Shown one piece after another: positions 51,197-58,932 of a DNA stretch of 64,000 nt. The position numbers and the translations under genes were made by a program. The notes beneath the pieces are model-generated. The model saw only the letters and a program-made list of their open reading frames with translations, searched no databases and had not been told where the DNA came from. Location of the stretch: contig NZ_JAEUAN010000009.1 in the NCBI RefSeq assembly GCF_019511445.1, forward strand, positions 62,001 through 126,000, written 5' to 3'. Source of the DNA: Aliirhizobium wenxiniae. GTDB taxonomy: Bacteria; Pseudomonadota; Alphaproteobacteria; Rhizobiales; Rhizobiaceae. How positions within the stretch are numbered: position 1 is the first letter of the stretch; every line of letters starts with the position of its first letter.

Positions 51197-51426
51197 AAGG
51201 CGAAGGTTTCGCGTAAAGATCCCTCTCGGCCGTGACTACCACCTCCCCACAAGGGCCGCTTTGAATACGAAAAAGACCCCTCCAAACCCTCCCCACAAGG
51301 GGAGGGCTTAATCCGGCCGCACCGCAGAGACTCAAGTGGGTCTTGAGGTTGCGGCGAGTCTTCTCCCCCCTTGTGGGGGAGATGGTCGGCAGACCAGAGG
51401 GGGAAAATGCGGTTGGAACTAGATAG
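51197..51426. repeat. Mosaic of rhizobial palindromes between binding protein and permease
   Basis: Two strong hairpins stand here: CCCTCCCC-ACAA-GGGGAGGG (51287-51306) and TCTCCCCC-(5 nt)-GGGGGAGA (51362-51382), the latter part of the block also found inside the P-type ATPase gene. The element separates the binding-protein gene from its permeases. It may lower downstream expression relative to the binding protein, which is needed in excess. It resembles rhizobial intergenic mosaic elements (RIME). Confidence 0.7.
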
Positions 51427-52251
51427 ATGAACAAATTCGCCAAATGGGGCCTGACATTGCCTGCGACGATCCTCGTCGTGGCACTTCTCGTCGTCCCGGT
51501 CCTCGCCACCATCGCCACCACATTCGGCGAGCCGAAGGGCATTTTCTCCACCTATACCGCCTTCTTCAACAGCGGTTTCCGCACCGGCATCCTTTACCGC
51601 ACGCTCCGCATCGCGCTGATCACCACGGCGATCTCGCTCGTCATCGGCTTCCTCACGGCCTATGTGATTGCCCAGATGCCCGGAAGACTGAAATCGATCG
51701 CCATCATCGCAGCCGTCTTCCCGCTTCTGACCGGCGTCGTCGTGCGCTCCTTCGCCTGGCTGATCATTCTGGGCAAGAACGGCATCGTCAACAGCTCGCT
51801 TCTGTCGCTCGGCATCATCTCCGATCCGCTGTCGATGCTCTATACCGAAGGCTCGGTCATCGTCGCGATGGTCTATCTCTTCGTGCCGCTGATGATCCTG
51901 ACCTTGACCGGCGTGCTCGAAGGCATTCCGCGCGATGTGGTCGAGGCCTCCGCCTCGCTCGGCGCAAAACCGATCGCCACATTCTTCCAGGTCATCCTGC
52001 CGCTGGCGGTCCCCGGCCTCATCGTCGGCGCGGTCCTCGTCTTCACCGGCAGCTTCACCTCCTATGCCACACCGCAGCTCCTGGGCGGCGAGCAGATGAT
52101 GATGATGGGCACGCTTCTCTACCAACGCGCCATGGTCACCTTCGACTGGGTCGGCGCCTCCACCATCGCGGCAATCATGGTGGTCATCACCATCGCCGTC
52201 GTCTCGATCATGAGCCGCATCGCGCGGCGTCTCAACCCAATGGCGGTGTAA
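51427..52251 (+). CDS. Polyamine-type ABC permease 1 (PotB-like)
   Basis: 274-residue inner-membrane permease with six membrane segments. The coupling loop GIPRDVVEASASLGAKPIATFFQVILPLAVPGLIVG (about 162-197) is the EAA motif. ATYVIAQMP-type and FPLLTGVVVRSFAWLIILGKNG segments are standard for PotB. It forms a heterodimer with the next gene's product. The second permease starts 5 bp after its stop. Confidence 0.92.
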   Translation: MNKFAKWGLTLPATILVVALLVVPVLATIATTFGEPKGIFSTYTAFFNSGFRTGILYRTLRIALITTAISLVIGFLTAYVIAQMPGRLKSIAIIAAVFPLLTGVVVRSFAWLIILGKNGIVNSSLLSLGIISDPLSMLYTEGSVIVAMVYLFVPLMILTLTGVLEGIPRDVVEASASLGAKPIATFFQVILPLAVPGLIVGAVLVFTGSFTSYATPQLLGGEQMMMMGTLLYQRAMVTFDWVGASTIAAIMVVITIAVVSIMSRIARRLNPMAV

Positions 52252-52256
52252 AGACC

Positions 52257-53045
52257 ATGGCAGCCCGTATCCACCCGCTTCTCGGCGCCTTCGCCATCCT
52301 GGTCTTCCTGTTCCTGCTAGCGCCGCTCGTCATCATCGTCGGCGCATCCTTGAGCGACACGACCTATCTCACCTTCCCGCCGCAGGGCCTGACCTTGCGC
52401 TGGTTCACCAACATTTTCGAGATCTCGGCCTTCCGCAACACCGCGATCACCAGTTTTCAGGTGGCGATCCTCGGCACCGGCCTGTCTCTCCTGATCGGCA
52501 TTCCCGCGGCATACGCTCTCAACCGCTACCGCGTCGGCCTGCCGAAATGGCTCGGCACGCTCTTCATCCTGCCGATCCTCGTGCCGGAAATCGTCTTCGG
52601 CTTCTCGCTTTTGAAGTCGGTTACGATCGGTATGGGCCTGCCCATCTATCCGAGCCTGATCATCGGCCATGCCCTGCTCGTGCTCCCCTATTCGGTGCGC
52701 GTCGTCGGCGCCTCGCTCGCCTCCTTCGATTTCTCCGTCGAGGAAGCTGCCATCAGCCTCGGCTGCCCGCCGTGGAAGACGTTCTTGACCGTTGTCCTGC
52801 CGAATATCCGCGCCGGCGTCATCGCCGCCTTCATCCTCGCCTTCATCACCTCGATCAACGACGTGTCGATCTCGGTGTTTCTGACCGGCCCCGGCATCTC
52901 CACCCTGCCGATCCAGATTCTCGCCCATATGGAACAGTTCTTCGATCCGACCATCGCCTCCGTTTCCGTGCTCCTGATGCTGGTGACCGTCGGCGTCATG
53001 GCCATCGTCGAGGCGACCCTCGGCCTCACCTTCCTGACCAAGTAA
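52257..53045 (+). CDS. Polyamine-type ABC permease 2 (PotC-like)
   Basis: 262 residues from ATG 52257, which lies 5 bp after the stop of the PotB-like gene; the frame is open further upstream only as an out-of-frame reading of that gene. Six membrane segments with LLAPLVIIVGASLSDTTYLTFPPQGLTLRWF near the start and the coupling loop SFDFSVEEAAISLGCPPWKTFLTVVLPNIRAG (about 157-188). It completes the membrane channel. Confidence 0.92.
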   Translation: MAARIHPLLGAFAILVFLFLLAPLVIIVGASLSDTTYLTFPPQGLTLRWFTNIFEISAFRNTAITSFQVAILGTGLSLLIGIPAAYALNRYRVGLPKWLGTLFILPILVPEIVFGFSLLKSVTIGMGLPIYPSLIIGHALLVLPYSVRVVGASLASFDFSVEEAAISLGCPPWKTFLTVVLPNIRAGVIAAFILAFITSINDVSISVFLTGPGISTLPIQILAHMEQFFDPTIASVSVLLMLVTVGVMAIVEATLGLTFLTK

Positions 53046-53063
53046 ACAAGATCGCCCGCACCC

Positions 53064-54122
53064 ATGACCGTATCGCTGACCATCGAAAAACTCTCCGCCC
53101 ATTACGGCCAGACCCAGGTCCTGAAAGACCTGTCGATCTCTGTCGCGGCCGGCGAACTCGTCTCGCTTCTCGGCTCGTCCGGCTGCGGCAAGACCACGAC
53201 GCTGCGCATCGTAGCCGGCTTCCTGCAACCCACCTCCGGCCATGTAAAACTCGGCGATCGTGACCTGACGACGCTGCCCGCCCACGCCCGCGATATCGGC
53301 CTCGTCTTCCAGAACTACGCGCTCTTCCCGCATCTGACGGTGCAAGACAATGTCGCCTTCGGCCTGAAACAGCGCGGCGTCTCCTCTGCCGACCGCGCCA
53401 AGCGGGCAACGGCGATGCTGGAACGCGTCGGCCTCGCAAACCTTGCCGATCGCCTTCCCGGTGCGCTTTCAGGCGGCCAGAAGCAGCGCGTCGCGCTCGC
53501 CCGCGCTCTGGTCATCGAGCCGCCGCTTTTGATGTTCGACGAGCCCCTCTCCAATCTCGATGCCAAACTGCGCGTCGACATGCGCGTCGAAATCCGCCAG
53601 TTGCAGAAGGCGAACGGCACGACCTCGCTCTACGTCACCCACGACCAGGAAGAGGCGTTTTCGATCTCCGACCGCGTCGCAATCATGAATGCCGGCCGCA
53701 TCATGCAGCTCGATACGCCGGAAGTGCTTTACCAGAAGCCCGCCAACGCCTTCGTCGCCCGTTTCGTCGGCTTTGAAAACCTGATCCCGATGAAGACCGT
53801 TGCCCGCGACGGCGCGATCGTCACCGCGGAAGCCGCAGGCGGCGCAAAACTGCACCTGTCGCAGGATGTCTTCGGTCCGATCGCGGACGATTTCGTCCTC
53901 GCTACCCGCCCCGACGGCCTCGTTGTCCGCAGTCAGGGCGAAGGCATCCCGACGACGCTCGGCACCCGCACCTATCTCGGCCGCGCCTACCAGTACAAAT
54001 GCGAGACGGCTGCCGGCGAAATCACCGCCAACGGCGCGCTGTCGGAACTCTTCGAGCCCGGCGCAAGCGCAGTCCTCGTTCCGGTGCCGGAACAGTGCTG
54101 CATCCTCTCCCCCGAGAACTGA
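53064..54122 (+). CDS. Polyamine-type ABC transporter ATPase (PotA-like)
   Basis: 352 residues. Walker A GSSGCGKTT (about 36-44), Q-loop GLVFQNYALFPHLTV, signature LSGGQKQRVALARAL (about 135-149), Walker B LLMFDEPLSNLD. A C-terminal TOBE-type domain (about 275-350) is present, as in PotA/MalK. It drives the two permeases. It is the last gene of the importer; a rhizobial repeat begins right at its stop. Confidence 0.94.
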   Translation: MTVSLTIEKLSAHYGQTQVLKDLSISVAAGELVSLLGSSGCGKTTTLRIVAGFLQPTSGHVKLGDRDLTTLPAHARDIGLVFQNYALFPHLTVQDNVAFGLKQRGVSSADRAKRATAMLERVGLANLADRLPGALSGGQKQRVALARALVIEPPLLMFDEPLSNLDAKLRVDMRVEIRQLQKANGTTSLYVTHDQEEAFSISDRVAIMNAGRIMQLDTPEVLYQKPANAFVARFVGFENLIPMKTVARDGAIVTAEAAGGAKLHLSQDVFGPIADDFVLATRPDGLVVRSQGEGIPTTLGTRTYLGRAYQYKCETAAGEITANGALSELFEPGASAVLVPVPEQCCILSPEN

Positions 54123-54222
54123 AGCAATTCCAGCAAAAGTGGGAACCGGTTTTGCCTCCGGAATTGCGTTAAAACAAAGAGATAGAGCGGTTTCGCGTTT
54201 CGAAGAAAGGCGAAATTGCTCT
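54123..54222 (+). repeat. Rhizobial palindromic intergenic repeat, copy B, two hairpin units
   Basis: The first unit (54123-54168) shares AGCAATTCCAGCAAAAG with copy A at 37904. Its arms GCAATTCC (54124-54131) and GGAATTGC (54160-54167) pair perfectly. The second unit (54184-54222) pairs AGAGC and TTTCGC with GCGAAA and GCTCT. The element follows the ATPase stop codon at once and may serve as the 3' end of the importer mRNA. I see nothing else in the 240 bp up to the small peptide gene. Confidence 0.75.
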
Positions 54223-54362
54223 AAGACCGCTGCTCGCGTCATAATTGAACCTGCGCCGCGCAAGCTTCGCTCAATATCGTGTCCTCTTGCCTTCCGCAGA
54301 TGGAGGCATCGGGATACCGGCAAGGCTTTGTCTCCGGTATCCCCGATAACAAGGGAGAAAAC

Positions 54363-54479
54363 ATGGTCTACGAGTGGAATGCTCAAAAGGCGCGCCGGAC
54401 AAAGCTCGTCAGGACGGCGATCGTTTGCCTTGCAATTACGATTGCTTTCCTGCCGCTGTCCTACATCACCCTGGGGTGA
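54363..54479 (+). CDS. 38-residue single-span membrane peptide
   Basis: ATG 54363 is preceded by AAGGGAGA at good distance. The peptide MVYEWNAQKARRTKLVRTAI is followed by VCLAITIAFLPLSYITLG: a positively charged N-terminus (R and K at 9-17) and one hydrophobic segment of about 18 residues, so it should sit in the inner membrane with the N-terminus inside. It is too short for most gene finders. I do not recognise its family. A structured 3' region and a strong terminator follow. Confidence 0.6.
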   Translation: MVYEWNAQKARRTKLVRTAIVCLAITIAFLPLSYITLG

Positions 54480-54551
54480 ATGCGGCATCTATTGCAACCA
54501 AATCACCTGTTTGGGTGACGATTTCCTTATGTAACTATGCTGTCATAAAGG

Positions 54552-54568
54552 CGGAGTTACCTGAACTC
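54552..54568 (+). ncRNA. Hairpin in the 3' region of the small peptide gene (possible sRNA body)
   Basis: GGAGTT (54552-54557) pairs with AACTCC (54563-54568) across ACCTG. With a weaker CACC/GGGTG pairing near 54505-54517 and the terminator at 54590-54616, the 137 bases after the peptide stop could be a structured 3' UTR or a separate small RNA. No promoter is evident. Confidence 0.3.
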
Positions 54569-54589
54569 CGATCTGACTTTCCAGCCTTT

Positions 54590-54621
54590 AGCCCCTTGCC
54601 TGACCAGCAAGGGGCTTTTTC
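54590..54621 (+). terminator. Intrinsic terminator after the small peptide gene
   Basis: AGCCCCTTGC (54590-54599) pairs perfectly with GCAAGGGGCT (54607-54616), with a 7-nt loop and a T-run directly after. A textbook Rho-independent terminator on the plus strand. Confidence 0.92.
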
Positions 54622-54652
54622 TTTGCCGCCATCAGGGCGAATGGCCGACAGA

Positions 54653-54680
54653 TTGCATTGGCAGAATATGCGCATATAAT
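54653..54680 (+). promoter_or_regulatory. ccdAB promoter with overlapping palindrome
   Basis: A perfect -10 TATAAT (54675-54680) has TTGCAT (54653-54658) 16 bp upstream as -35. The 12-bp palindrome ATATGCGCATAT (54666-54677) overlaps the -10, so bound CcdA or CcdA-CcdB would block RNA polymerase. The antitoxin ATG is 24 bp downstream. Confidence 0.6.
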
Positions 54681-54703
54681 CTGCGTATGTCCTGGAGGTT
54701 CTC

Positions 54704-54934
54704 ATGCCGACATCCGCACGCAAAGCCGCAAACCTTTCGCTCGACAGCGAACTGCTCTCCCAAGCCCGTGAGTTGGATATCAATCTCTCCCGCGCTGCCG
54801 AAGACGGCATCGCCAAGGCCGTCAAAGCCGAGCGCGAGCGACGCTGGCTGGAGGAGAATGCCGATGCGATCCAAGCCTATAACGAGTATATCGAGAAGAA
54901 TGGCCTGCCACTCGAAGAATACCGCACGTTCTGA
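54704..54934 (+). CDS. ccdA: CcdA-type antitoxin
   Basis: 76 residues with GGAGG before the ATG. The N-terminal ribbon-helix-helix part (AARKANLSLDSELLSQARELDINLSRAAEDGIAKAVK-like, about 6-44) binds DNA and the C-terminal part (WLEENADAIQAYNEYIEKNGLPLEEYRTF) is the classic CcdA tail that wraps CcdB. Its stop shares a base with the toxin start (TGATG), ensuring coupled translation. Confidence 0.93.
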   Translation: MPTSARKAANLSLDSELLSQARELDINLSRAAEDGIAKAVKAERERRWLEENADAIQAYNEYIEKNGLPLEEYRTF

Positions 54935-55233
54935 TGGCTCGTTTCCATATCCATAAGCTCAAGAACCGTGATGGCTTTATCATGGATCTGCAGGCTGATC
55001 TTCTAGACTCCATCGAGACCCGCGTTGTCGCGCCCGTTGTTCCTATCGCCCAGATTGGGTCTTTATTCGTTAAATTGAGTCCTCGTGTCGAGATAGAAGG
55101 GCGGGCTTATTACATCCTTATCCCTTCGATGGCCTCATTACCGAAACGGCTCATTGGTGAATCCGTCCTTGATCTCTCTCAGCGGCGTGACGAAATCACC
55201 GCAGCCACGGATTTTCTTTTTCAGGGGTTTTGA
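54934..55233 (+). CDS. ccdB: CcdB-type gyrase-targeting toxin
   Basis: 99 residues, the normal CcdB length. Opening MARFHIHKLKNRDGFIMDLQADLLDSIETRVVAPV, then LSPRVEIEGRAYYILIPSMASLPKRLIGESVLDLSQRRDEITAATDFLFQGF at the end match the family, including the C-terminal residues that contact GyrA. It poisons DNA gyrase when not held by CcdA. It is intact and appears functional. Confidence 0.93.
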   Translation: MARFHIHKLKNRDGFIMDLQADLLDSIETRVVAPVVPIAQIGSLFVKLSPRVEIEGRAYYILIPSMASLPKRLIGESVLDLSQRRDEITAATDFLFQGF

Positions 55234-55308
55234 GGGCCGTAAGCGGAAAAATTATCCCCTCACCGACAAAATCCAAGACTTGGCATGCGGCTAAGATCTT
55301 GATTTTGT

Positions 55309-55374
55309 ATCCTCTCCCGCAAGGGGTGAGGACTGGTCGGCCAAGCCGACGAAACGATCCAGTGAATCGTTTCG
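55309..55374. repeat. Rhizobial mosaic palindromes after ccdAB
   Basis: Three hairpins follow one another: CCTCTCCC-GCAA-GGGGTGAGG (near perfect, starting about 55312), GTCGGC-CAA-GCCGAC (55336-55350) and CGAAACGAT-(7 nt)-ATCGTTTCG (55350-55374, 9-bp perfect arms). The layout matches rhizobial intergenic mosaic elements in style. Confidence 0.6.
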
Positions 55375-55498
55375 AAGGACGAACGCTTTGAGCCCCAGCG
55401 AAAGGCCGGGGACGCTCCAGACCTCTCCCTCAACAAATCCAATCCCTTACATAAAATTTCATCCCCGCCCTCCAATCTCATGCCTACAATCCCCCCCG

Positions 55499-55540
55499 TC
55501 CCGCCACGGATACACCGGCAGTCGTGCCGGCGAGGCGGGA
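55499..55540. repeat. Nested hairpin in the gene-free stretch
   Basis: TCCCGCC (55499-55505) pairs with GGCGGGA (55534-55540), and inside it CCGGCA (55515-55520) pairs with TGCCGG (55525-55530) across GTCG. It may start a structured RNA or mark a repeat end. Confidence 0.4.
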
Positions 55541-55823
55541 TCGGCACTGGTAGTGGAGAGAGGACGTAAATCTCAACCACCGGAGTCCGCGGAAAATGGT
55601 CTCCCTCCGACGACACGGGGGAAGCGGATGAGGTTTCGGACCGGCCTTTCCGCTTCTGATGCCCGAACGGCGCGTCGGATGTGCCTGTGCGGCACACATG
55701 GTGGCCTCAAGGATGGTTTCACCGGGCATGCAAGTCCGTCCGCGAAAGCGGAAAACCCGGCGGTAAAGGTCATCCGGCAAGGCAACGGCAGAGGGACCGG
55801 AGTTGCGGATAAAAACTGCCGAA

Positions 55824-55882
55824 CGGGGCGCTGAGAGGTGTCACCTATAAACTAAACTCAAGAGGCAGCTTTCAGCGCCCCG
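55824..55882. repeat. Long inverted repeat with 11-bp arms
   Basis: CGGGGCGCTGA (55824-55834) and TCAGCGCCCCG (55872-55882) are perfect inverted copies, 37 nt apart. The loop includes GGTG-T-CACC (55837-55845). It lies about 200 bp upstream of the dgoK-type gene. It could close a structured RNA or be the end of a repeat element. Confidence 0.4.
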
Positions 55883-56079
55883 TCCGAGTTCTGGCCTAGG
55901 CCACAGACAAAAATCCCATGATCGCCAAGGGCTATTCCGTCTGGGAGCTTACCGGAAACAAAGCCTCCGCTCACTCCGCGCCACGCCGATAAGTATGACT
56001 TTATTGACATTTGTTCTCGACAGCCGCCCCGCCCGCGCGCTATCGAGGGGCGCAATCAATCTCGGGAGGAGATCCGAAA

Positions 56080-57015
56080 ATGCCGAAGCCTGTGTCGATC
56101 ATCCTTGACTGGGGCACGAGTTCGCTCAGGGCAGCGCTCGTGTCGGAAACAGGCGAAACGCTCGACACCCGAGACACGACAAGCGGCGGCATCCAGTTCG
56201 TCAAGGACGGCGCATTCGAAGCTGCCCTGATGGAAACCGTCGGCTCCTGGTTTGCCGAACACGGCCCCCTTCCGGTCATCGCTTCAGGCATGATCACCAG
56301 CCGCAACGGCTGGATCGAAGTGCCTTACGTCGATGCACCTGCCGGTGTCGCGGAGCTTGCCGCCGGCACGAAACAGCTGACGCTCGGCAATGGCGCGATC
56401 ATCACCTTCCTGCCCGGCATGCGCGATCCGGCGGCAAAGCCGTTTCCGGATGTCATGCGCGGCGAGGAAACCCAGATCGTCGGCTTCGGGCTCGATAAGG
56501 ATTACACCGTCGTCCTGCCCGGCACCCACAGCAAATGGGCACGCGTCGAGAATGGCCGTATCGCCGGTTTCCAGACCTATGCGACCGGCGAAGTCTTTTC
56601 GCTTCTGACCAAGCATTCCTTCATCGCCAAGGCGGTCGAGTCGGCTCCCGGAGCCGAACCCGTCTGGTCGGCCTTCGCTCGCGGTGCGGATTTTGCAGCC
56701 AGTGACGCCCGCGCAGCCGATGCCTTCCTGTCTTCCGTCTTTTCCGCCCGCACCGGCGTGCTCGCCGGCGTCCTGAAGGCTGAAGATATCGGCGATTACG
56801 TCTCCGGCCTCGTCATCGGCTCTGAATTCCGCCAGGCCCGCGCCGCCGGCTGGCTCATCCCCGGCGAAGCGATCGGCATCGTCGGCAACAATGTCTTGAA
56901 CAGCCGCTACGGCCGTGTCGCACCGCTCTTCAATCTCACCGTGATCCCGAGCCCGGCGGATGCCGCCAAGCGCGGCGTGCAGCTGATCGCCAGCCAATTG
57001 CAATTGACGAAATAA
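56080..57015 (+). CDS. dgoK: 2-dehydro-3-deoxygalactonokinase
   Basis: 311 residues from ATG 56080 with GGGAGGAG before it. The DgoK pattern is clear: ILDWGTSSLRAALVSETGETLDTRDTTSGGIQFVKDGAFEAAL, IASGMITSRNGWIEVPYVDAPAG, and VVLPGTHSKWARVENGRIAGFQTYATGEVFSLLTKHSF. It phosphorylates 2-keto-3-deoxygalactonate to the 6-phosphate in the De Ley-Doudoroff route of galactose and galactonate breakdown. The aldolase gene for its product follows after 11 bp. The dehydratase and regulator are not adjacent. Confidence 0.94.
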   Translation: MPKPVSIILDWGTSSLRAALVSETGETLDTRDTTSGGIQFVKDGAFEAALMETVGSWFAEHGPLPVIASGMITSRNGWIEVPYVDAPAGVAELAAGTKQLTLGNGAIITFLPGMRDPAAKPFPDVMRGEETQIVGFGLDKDYTVVLPGTHSKWARVENGRIAGFQTYATGEVFSLLTKHSFIAKAVESAPGAEPVWSAFARGADFAASDARAADAFLSSVFSARTGVLAGVLKAEDIGDYVSGLVIGSEFRQARAAGWLIPGEAIGIVGNNVLNSRYGRVAPLFNLTVIPSPADAAKRGVQLIASQLQLTK

Positions 57016-57026
57016 GGACGTTTCCC

Positions 57027-57650
57027 ATGAACCTCCACGACGCGCTGAACGAATGCAACCTGATCGCCATCCTTCGCGGCATCAAGCCGGAAGAGGTCGA
57101 GGCGGTCGGCGAGACACTGATCGAGGCCGGCTGGCGCATCCTCGAAGTGCCGCTCAACTCGCCCGATCCGCTGAAAAGCATCGAGAAGCTGCAGAAACGT
57201 TTCGGTGACAAGGCGCTGATCGGCGCCGGCACCGTGCTGACGCCTGCCCAGGTTGCCGATGTCGCCGCCACCGGCTCGAAGGTCATCATCTCGCCGAATG
57301 CCAACCTGTCGGTCATCGAGGCGAGTGTCGCCAAGGGCATGGTCAGCCTTCCCGGCGTCGCCACCCCGACAGAAGCCTTTGCCGCGATCGGCGCAGGCGC
57401 AACCGGCGTCAAAGCCTTCCCGGCCGAAGCCATTCCGCCGCATGTCATCAAGGCCTGGAAGGCCGTGCTGCCGAAGGATATTCCGGTGCTGGCCGTCGGC
57501 GGCGTCACGCCCGACAACATGAAGGCTTTCGTCGATGCCGGTGCTGCCGGTTTCGGCATTGGCGGTTCGCTCTACAAGCCCGGCGACAGCGCAGAGGTGG
57601 TCGGCGCGAAGGCCCGTCAGTTCATCGAGGCGATGCGCGCTATCAGATAG
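57027..57650 (+). CDS. dgoA: 2-dehydro-3-deoxy-6-phosphogalactonate aldolase
   Basis: 207 residues, class I KDPG/KDPGal aldolase fold. Catalytic glutamate in LIAILRGIKPEEVEAV and the Schiff-base lysine in ATGVKAFPAEAIPPHVIKAWKAVLP (about 131) are present, with IGAGTVLTPAQV and ISPNANLSVIEA around. It cleaves the kinase product to pyruvate and glyceraldehyde 3-phosphate. Pairing with dgoK fixes the galactonate isomer rather than gluconate as the likely substrate. Confidence 0.93.
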   Translation: MNLHDALNECNLIAILRGIKPEEVEAVGETLIEAGWRILEVPLNSPDPLKSIEKLQKRFGDKALIGAGTVLTPAQVADVAATGSKVIISPNANLSVIEASVAKGMVSLPGVATPTEAFAAIGAGATGVKAFPAEAIPPHVIKAWKAVLPKDIPVLAVGGVTPDNMKAFVDAGAAGFGIGGSLYKPGDSAEVVGAKARQFIEAMRAIR

Positions 57651-57757
57651 TCGTTTCAGCTCGCGCTTCCTTCTAGCTTCCGACGCAATCGGCGGATAAT
57701 TTGACAGCCGATTCGTCGTCCTAGAGAGACGACAGGAAGATTTGAAGGAGCCTGAGC

Positions 57758-58747
57758 TTGACGGACATGAAAAGCGGCCTGGTCGAACTGAAACCGCAGA
57801 TCACCGTCATCGGTGTCGGTGGTGGCGGCGGCAATGCCATCAACAACATGATCGAAGAGGAACTCCGCGGCGTGGAGTTCGTCGCCGCAAACACCGATGC
57901 CCAGGTTCTGGCGACATCGAAAGCTTCGCGCCGCATCCAGCTCGGCGCCCAGATCACCGAAGGTCTCGGCGCAGGATCGCTGCCCGATATCGGCCGTGCA
58001 GCCGCTGAAGAGTCCATCGACGAGATCATGGATCATCTTGCCGGCTCGCATATGTGCTTCGTTACCGCCGGCATGGGCGGCGGCACCGGCACGGGTGCGG
58101 CCCCTGCAATCGCCCGCGCCGCCCGCGCCGCCGGCATCCTCACCGTTGCCGTCGTCACAAAGCCCTTCACCTTCGAAGGCCAGCGGCGAATGAAGACCGC
58201 AGAAGCGGGCATCCTGGAACTGCGTGATGCGGCCGATACCGTCATCGTCATTCCGAACCAGAACCTTTTCCGCATCGCCGATGCCAAGACCAGCTTTGCC
58301 GACGCCTTCATGATCGCCGACCGCGTGCTTTATTCCGGCGTCGGCTGCATCACCGACCTGATCGTCAAGGAAGGCCTGATCAACCTCGATTTCGCCGACG
58401 TCAAATCGGTCATGCGCGGCATGGGCCGCGCCATGATGGGCACCGGCGAAGCCTCGGGCGACAATCGCGCGCTGGCTGCAGCGGAGCTGGCGATCGCCAA
58501 TCCGCTTCTCGACGATATCTCGATGCGCGGCGCAAGAGGCGTGCTGATCTCGATTTCCGGCGGTTCCGACATGACCCTGTTCGAAGTCGATGAAGCCGCA
58601 AGCCGCATTCGCGACGAGGTGGAAGCGGATGCCGACATCGTCGTCGGTGCGATCTTCGACCGCAATCTCGACGGCAAGTTCCGCGTCTCGGTGGTCGCCA
58701 CCGGCCTCGATGGCGATCGCGGCCCGGCGCCTTATCCCGCCGCGTAA
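57758..58747 (+). CDS. Second FtsZ homologue lacking the C-terminal tail (FtsZ2-like), TTG start
   Basis: 329 residues starting at TTG 57758, with AAGGAG 7 bp upstream; ATG 57767 is too far from that site. The GTPase domain is whole: [16 protein letters not shown] (about 17-32), NTDAQ (45-49), GGGTGTG tubulin signature (107-113) and the T7 loop [14 protein letters not shown] (about 211-224). It ends soon after the core fold ([12 protein letters not shown]), so the long linker and the FtsA/ZipA-binding peptide of main FtsZ are missing. Rhizobia are known to carry such a short, non-essential second FtsZ. It is monocistronic, with a terminator behind it. Confidence 0.92.
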   Translation: MTDMKSGLVELKPQITVIGVGGGGGNAINNMIEEELRGVEFVAANTDAQVLATSKASRRIQLGAQITEGLGAGSLPDIGRAAAEESIDEIMDHLAGSHMCFVTAGMGGGTGTGAAPAIARAARAAGILTVAVVTKPFTFEGQRRMKTAEAGILELRDAADTVIVIPNQNLFRIADAKTSFADAFMIADRVLYSGVGCITDLIVKEGLINLDFADVKSVMRGMGRAMMGTGEASGDNRALAAAELAIANPLLDDISMRGARGVLISISGGSDMTLFEVDEAASRIRDEVEADADIVVGAIFDRNLDGKFRVSVVATGLDGDRGPAPYPAA

Positions 58748-58795
58748 AAACAATCTTCGTGGCGTCCCCGGACGTCACGCCCGTGATATTCTCTC

Positions 58796-58830
58796 ACACC
58801 GAACAGGTCCCGCATCTGTTCGGTGTTTTT
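58796..58830 (+). terminator. Intrinsic terminator after the short ftsZ
   Basis: ACACCGAACAG (58796-58806) pairs perfectly with CTGTTCGGTGT (58816-58826) across a 9-nt loop and a T-run follows to 58830. Confidence 0.92.
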
Positions 58831-58932
58831 GTTTCGGCTTCTGTCCGCCGCTTGCGGCCGGCAGTTTCCTATTCAAGAATGACCGAGCCTGCCGAGGCAG
58901 GCCTGATGGGACAAAAACAAACGGGAACGTCC

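Larger units (their letters stand above)
55234..56079. other. 846-bp gene-free, repeat- and hairpin-rich stretch
   Basis: Open frames here have no ribosome-binding site and read as low-complexity Arg/Pro/Ser. From left to right it holds a rhizobial mosaic element (55309-55374), a nested hairpin at 55499-55540, unassigned sequence with many short inverted repeats, and a long-range 11-bp stem at 55824-55834/55872-55882. The last 150 bp should carry the promoter of the dgoK-type gene; TTGACA occurs at 56004-56009 without a good -10. Confidence 0.5.

Noticed and set aside
51197..51426. Possible CRISPR-like or tandem repeats
   Set aside because: The repeats are palindromes of differing sequence without regular spacers; they fit rhizobial mosaic elements. 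No CRISPR array was seen anywhere in the window.
55388..55834. 148-codon open frame in the gene-free stretch, and a 98-codon one on the other strand
   Set aside because: No ribosome-binding site, Arg/Pro/Ser-rich composition, and they run through the hairpins; treated as non-coding.
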